From assembly GCA_030247885.1 (NCBI GenBank), contig JAPDRO010000021.1:496001-560000 (forward strand): a stretch of 64,000 bases of DNA, written 5' to 3'. This stretch comes from Taxawa tesnikishii (nom. ined.). Lineage: Eukaryota; Ascomycota; Dothideomycetes; Dothideales. This document shows positions 61,501-64,000 of the stretch, piece after piece. How positions within the stretch are numbered: position 1 is the first letter of the stretch; the number at the start of each line of letters is the position of its first letter. Below the pieces are notes generated by a model. It saw only the letters and a list, made by a program, of their open reading frames with translations. It ran no database searches and was not told the origin of the DNA. Made by a program: the position numbers and the translations under genes.

Positions 61501-61801
61501 TCCTCCGGGACGTCTGGTGGACCAGCGACGAGGGTACAAGGCTTGGGACGATGGACAGGGGACGAGGGACTCACTGGACACCGCCAGGGTGGAGGGCAGT
61601 CTTGTTGACGCTCTGGGAAACCATGGCGCTGAGGGATCGTTTCAGGGCGGAGGAATGGAAGTTGTTCTTCTGCTGCTTGGCAATCTGCTGTCTGACAAAG
61701 TCCTGAGCAAGAGGGTCTTCGTCTTTGGAGAGGGGAGCGGGAGAGAATGATCGAACTGGCGGATCAGGACGGGGAGCGAGGTGGTTATTTGTATCCGACA
61801 T
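58555..61801 (-). CDS. PCK1: Phosphoenolpyruvate carboxykinase (ATP)
   Basis: Five exons: 61801-61575, 61466-61391, 61314-61114, 60761-60423 and 59555-58555; introns 108, 76, 352 and 867 nt. Marks of ATP-type PEPCK are all present: [24 protein letters not shown], the P-loop [11 protein letters not shown], the metal-binding [16 protein letters not shown], and the end [15 protein letters not shown]. It makes phosphoenolpyruvate from oxaloacetate for gluconeogenesis in the cytosol. The A5/T5 run at the end of exon 4 (60423-60428) needs one A to join EYAGEMKK to [11 protein letters not shown]; the total is then 615 codons. About 60 residues ([15 protein letters not shown]...) precede the usual start near [14 protein letters not shown]. 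The last intron holds a whole second gene (59585-60220). A CCG-N7-CCG motif lies upstream. Confidence 0.97.
59585..60220 (-). CDS. C2H2-type protein nested in a PEPCK intron
   Basis: A 211-codon frame with its own ATG (60220) and stop (59585), on the same strand as PEPCK and wholly inside its 867-nt intron. Parts: a hydrophobic N-terminus ([18 protein letters not shown]), a conserved block [15 protein letters not shown], then [11 protein letters not shown], then [19 protein letters not shown] with ACSHNAL, a charged helical stretch, and one finger YCDVCHYA...[11 protein letters not shown] (C-x2-C, H-x5-H). I recall a large Dothideomycete family with this order in which a GIY-YIG-like segment (a VYLLVLEK...IYIGSGT type stretch) lies between TPPSIxWF and DYG; that segment is missing here. 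Family membership is from memory, not a search. Function unknown. The short distance from the stop to the PEPCK branch site TACTAAC (about 59568-59574) means nested gene and intron signals share sequence. Confidence 0.65.
   Translation of the reverse strand: MSSTTKSAIISVLLPLLWSALHVTSWINPRFLLVLLSLERISELFDLMGIEFCPGLLPVLQASTPPSIDWFLSSKRDHDYGFNHICPWPLDSFTYDGACSHNALKEGFEGELDLTEEQLQQIADDIKAKNIAYGRAYHKQQRVDATPKFKAAQAKANKKHRPKTQQLRREARETKTSYCDVCHYAGGDAGKLKDHKETNRHKRRVQERPGI
60822..60841 (+). repeat. (GGTAT)4 in PEPCK intron 3
   Basis: Four perfect GGTAT units inside the 352-nt third intron; the same pentamer family as the ACCAT array at 32001-32040. Confidence 0.9.
61029..61054 (+). repeat. (TGGTGA)4 in PEPCK intron 3
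   Basis: About four copies of TGGTGA, ending in TGATGATAG, near the donor side of the same 352-nt intron. Confidence 0.85.
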
Positions 61802-62676
61802 GCTGGCCTGGCTCGGAAGAGCCATTACGCTGCTCGCTCTGCAATTTCCCCACAACTTGTCAGCTAGGGAATTCTAGCTCGAGCCATCTGCCGAAGCTGG
61901 CCCTGGGCCAACCGCTGGCTGCGACATGTCGACACGAACTCACTGCACAGCTGGCCTGTGATTGGTTTGTGGGGTCTCCAGCTGGAGCTTGCGCGAAAAC
62001 GAGCCGGAAGACGATGGGGCGGAGCGTCGAGAATCCCGCGGGTAGGATCGGGTGCAGCCAACGACAACGTCTTTCGGTCCAAAACTCGAGCGACAGTGGT
62101 CTAGATGCCCCTGCCTGCTGTCGCCAGCGGTCGATGAGGTATTAATGCGCGGACAGAGGGAAAGCGGGGAGACATATCTCTGCTGCCATGGGCGACAATG
62201 CTGAGCCTAGGCAATAGGGCTACGTACTGCCCGTCTTAGTCAATGGCTTTTACGGATCGGGATCATGACGCAGCATTCATATACACAACTGCGGGGGCTG
62301 TGACGGCAGTGCGAGTATACCTACGTGCTGCTCTACATGCTAGCTACTGTCGACGCGGGCTGTAGTAGTGTAGTGCCTGCGAACAAGTAAGTTCAGCAGT
62401 TCCTCTTACCAAACACACGTCTACCACCTCCATCATCACGCATGTTCCACCCCGATGGCTGCAACAATTAGCTGGCCTGAAGGTTGTCATCTGTACAAGC
62501 TCGATCGGCGGGAGTTGATGTGCGGAGGAAACAACGCTGATCTGTATACCACATCGTCGTCGTGTTTCCGCATGAACAAGCGAGCTCACTCACGCGAACT
62601 GAGGCAGCAGTTTCCGGAACCAAGAATCAGGGTTGTTATTAGCTATCGTAGTTCATCATATTAATACACGGCGCAA
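61802..62676. promoter_or_regulatory. PEPCK promoter region / ABC transporter 3' flank
   Basis: PEPCK reads away to the left and the ABC gene ends at 62677, so most of this 875-bp stretch is PEPCK promoter. It is GC-rich near the gene and carries the CCG-N7-CCG site entered next. No gene seen. Confidence 0.6.
62039..62051 (-). promoter_or_regulatory. CCG-N7-CCG (AcuK/AcuM-type) site
   Basis: On the PEPCK coding strand the sequence reads CCG, seven bases, CCG (plus strand CGGGTAGGATCGG), about 240 bp before the start codon. In Aspergillus nidulans the paired zinc-cluster factors AcuK and AcuM act through CCG-N7-CCG in gluconeogenic promoters, including the PEPCK gene acuF. The spacing match is exact; binding here is inference. 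Confidence 0.5.
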
Positions 62677-64000
62677 TTATGCTTTGTCGCCCTGAACCTC
62701 CCGCTCCCGCTGCTTAGTCGCTTTCTTCTCCTTCCTCGCAGCGGGGCTGAAGAAGCGCTTGATCTTCCTCCCACCTTGCAAGTACAGCCAGGAGCAGATG
62801 AAGACGACGGAGAAGTTGAACACAATGTATGCCCAGAAGAAACTGCGGTTATCGTTAGCATATAGGGAATCTTTCCAAGGGAACGGTCTGCCTACCCATA
62901 GTCCCTCCAGTGATGGCGGAAATAAACGTTAAAGCTCGCGGCGAACTCATCACCGTTGGCATACTGGCAATACCCGCAAAGCCCGTTGTTTTGCGTTATG
63001 ATGTAGCCGCCAGCCTGTGCCGCATAGGGTCCAGCATAACTCTGGCACGTCTGGCCAGGCGGCGCACTGAAGCTCGCCAGCTCGGACTGGTCACATTGGA
63101 CAGGCACGTTGTGCGTGACAAGTCCCAGCATGCCCTCCAGCAGGTAGTGGAAGGGGGTGAGCCAGTACATCCAGGACTGCCAGAAGTATGGCAGAGCCGC
63201 GTAAGGCACCACAACACCGCAGAACGAAACGACGAACAGGAAGAACATTGGCACCAAGAGCGAGGCCAGAAGCTCGTTTGGCGCAAACGAGGCGATGGCT
63301 TGTCCGAAACCGACGTAGAACATCTCGAACACGGAAACGAACATCCAGATCAAAGCCGATGTGTACGTGTCTCTGGGGAAGTTGGGCGGCCAGTACCAGC
63401 AGCACCAGTAGATGGTTCCGGCAATGAAGGAGTACGGCAATTCCGGAGCTATGCTTCCGGCGACGAAGGCGATCCAACTGTAAATCTTGGCGTTTGCTTC
63501 TCGAGAGTTGTAGATATCCCTCGCCTTTAGGAATCGAGGTTGAAGCTGCTGGATGAGTGGTGGTGCGATCGTAAGTGTCATGAAGATGGAGAAGAGTCTG
63601 CTCTGCATGTCGATCCTCGAGTGGCCCAGGTTCCAGAACGTGAAGCCATTGAAGAGACCGGTGAAGATATGGAGCATCAGCTTACCGACGACGTATTCCG
63701 GCGATCTCCAGTAGTCGACAAAGCTTCGGTGGACAACCGTATATATTTGCGTAGAAAGAGGCATGGCAAACTCCCGGCTATCGTCTGTCTTTCCCTTCGT
63801 CGATGCATTTCGGCGGTTGGAGATCATCTCTCGGATCTCCTGCTGACGGGCTTCTTTCTCCTTTGAGCCTTCCCAAACATCACCCCAATCCTGACCGTTG
63901 TAGTCTGGGTTACCGGCGCCAATTGCTTCGAGCATGTACTCCGCAGGGTTGGTCTTTGGGGGACATTTCTTCGCCCCGTTGCCCTCCAAGTAATCCAGGA
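62677..64000 (-). CDS. PDR-type ABC transporter, C-terminal half (cut by window edge)
   Basis: The gene enters from the right edge and ends at 62677; exons here are 64000-62896 and 62842-62677 (53-nt intron, GTAGGC...CGCAG). It shows the linker after the second ATPase (AKKCPPKTNPAEYMLEAIG), then the second PDR transmembrane domain: RSPEYVVGKLMLHIFTGLF, EANAKIYSWIAFV, ELPYSFIAGTIYWCCWY, the long extracellular loop with paired Cys (CQSYAGPYA; GLCGYCQYANGDEF) and a last membrane segment (AYIVFNFSVVFICSWLYL) with a Lys-rich end. PDR/ABCG pumps export azoles and other hydrophobic toxins at the plasma membrane. The ATPase domains and first half lie outside the window. Confidence 0.93.

Overview
The window is nuclear DNA of a filamentous ascomycete. 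Genes are dense and lie on both strands. Introns are mostly 50-60 nt with GT-AG ends and clear branch sites such as TACTAAC. The proteins are those of Pezizomycotina: an Rpn4-type C2H2 factor, Psp1, a Tht1/Kar5 karyogamy protein, a fungal PPIL1-like cyclophilin and a PDR ABC pump. A C2H2 protein inside the PEPCK gene belongs to a family I recall as expanded in Dothideomycetes, so Dothideomycetes (Mycosphaerellales or Capnodiales) is my best guess. That placement is inference.

Layout. 1-1964 is the 5' part of an RPN4-like gene (minus) running off the left edge. A gene-poor stretch of about 7.3 kb (1965-9248) follows. 9249-22690 holds PSP1 (+), an unrecognised gene (+), a J-domain protein (-), a MARVEL protein (-) and mitochondrial uL6 (-). 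23175-28002 holds KAR5/THT1 (+) and a 14-TM MFS permease (+). 28003-41852 holds SFI1 (-), a tiny twin-CX9C complex I assembly factor (+), MED13 (-), ENP2/NOL10 (+) and a secreted metallophosphoesterase (+). 42269-47135 holds a cyclophilin (-), an amidase relic (+) and a Ser/Thr-rich single-pass surface protein (+). 48280-57673 holds RIC8 (-), RIF1 (+) and a glucose-6-phosphate 1-epimerase (+). 58555-64000 holds PEPCK (-), with a whole C2H2 gene nested in its fifth-exon-proximal intron, and the 3' half of a PDR ABC transporter (-) running off the right edge.

Most genes are unrelated housekeeping functions (nuclear division, transcription, ribosome assembly, mitochondria, gluconeogenesis). I see no biosynthetic cluster, no CRISPR array, no recognisable tRNA or rRNA gene and no intact transposon.

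Two things stand out. First, at least nine otherwise conserved genes carry single-base losses, mostly in short runs of one base (C4/C5, G4, T4/T5, A5). Adding one base at each site makes every exon sum a multiple of three. This looks like sequencing or assembly undercalling rather than gene death. Second, the 867-nt PEPCK intron carries a complete same-strand gene for a C2H2 protein that appears to have lost the middle, GIY-YIG-like part of its family.
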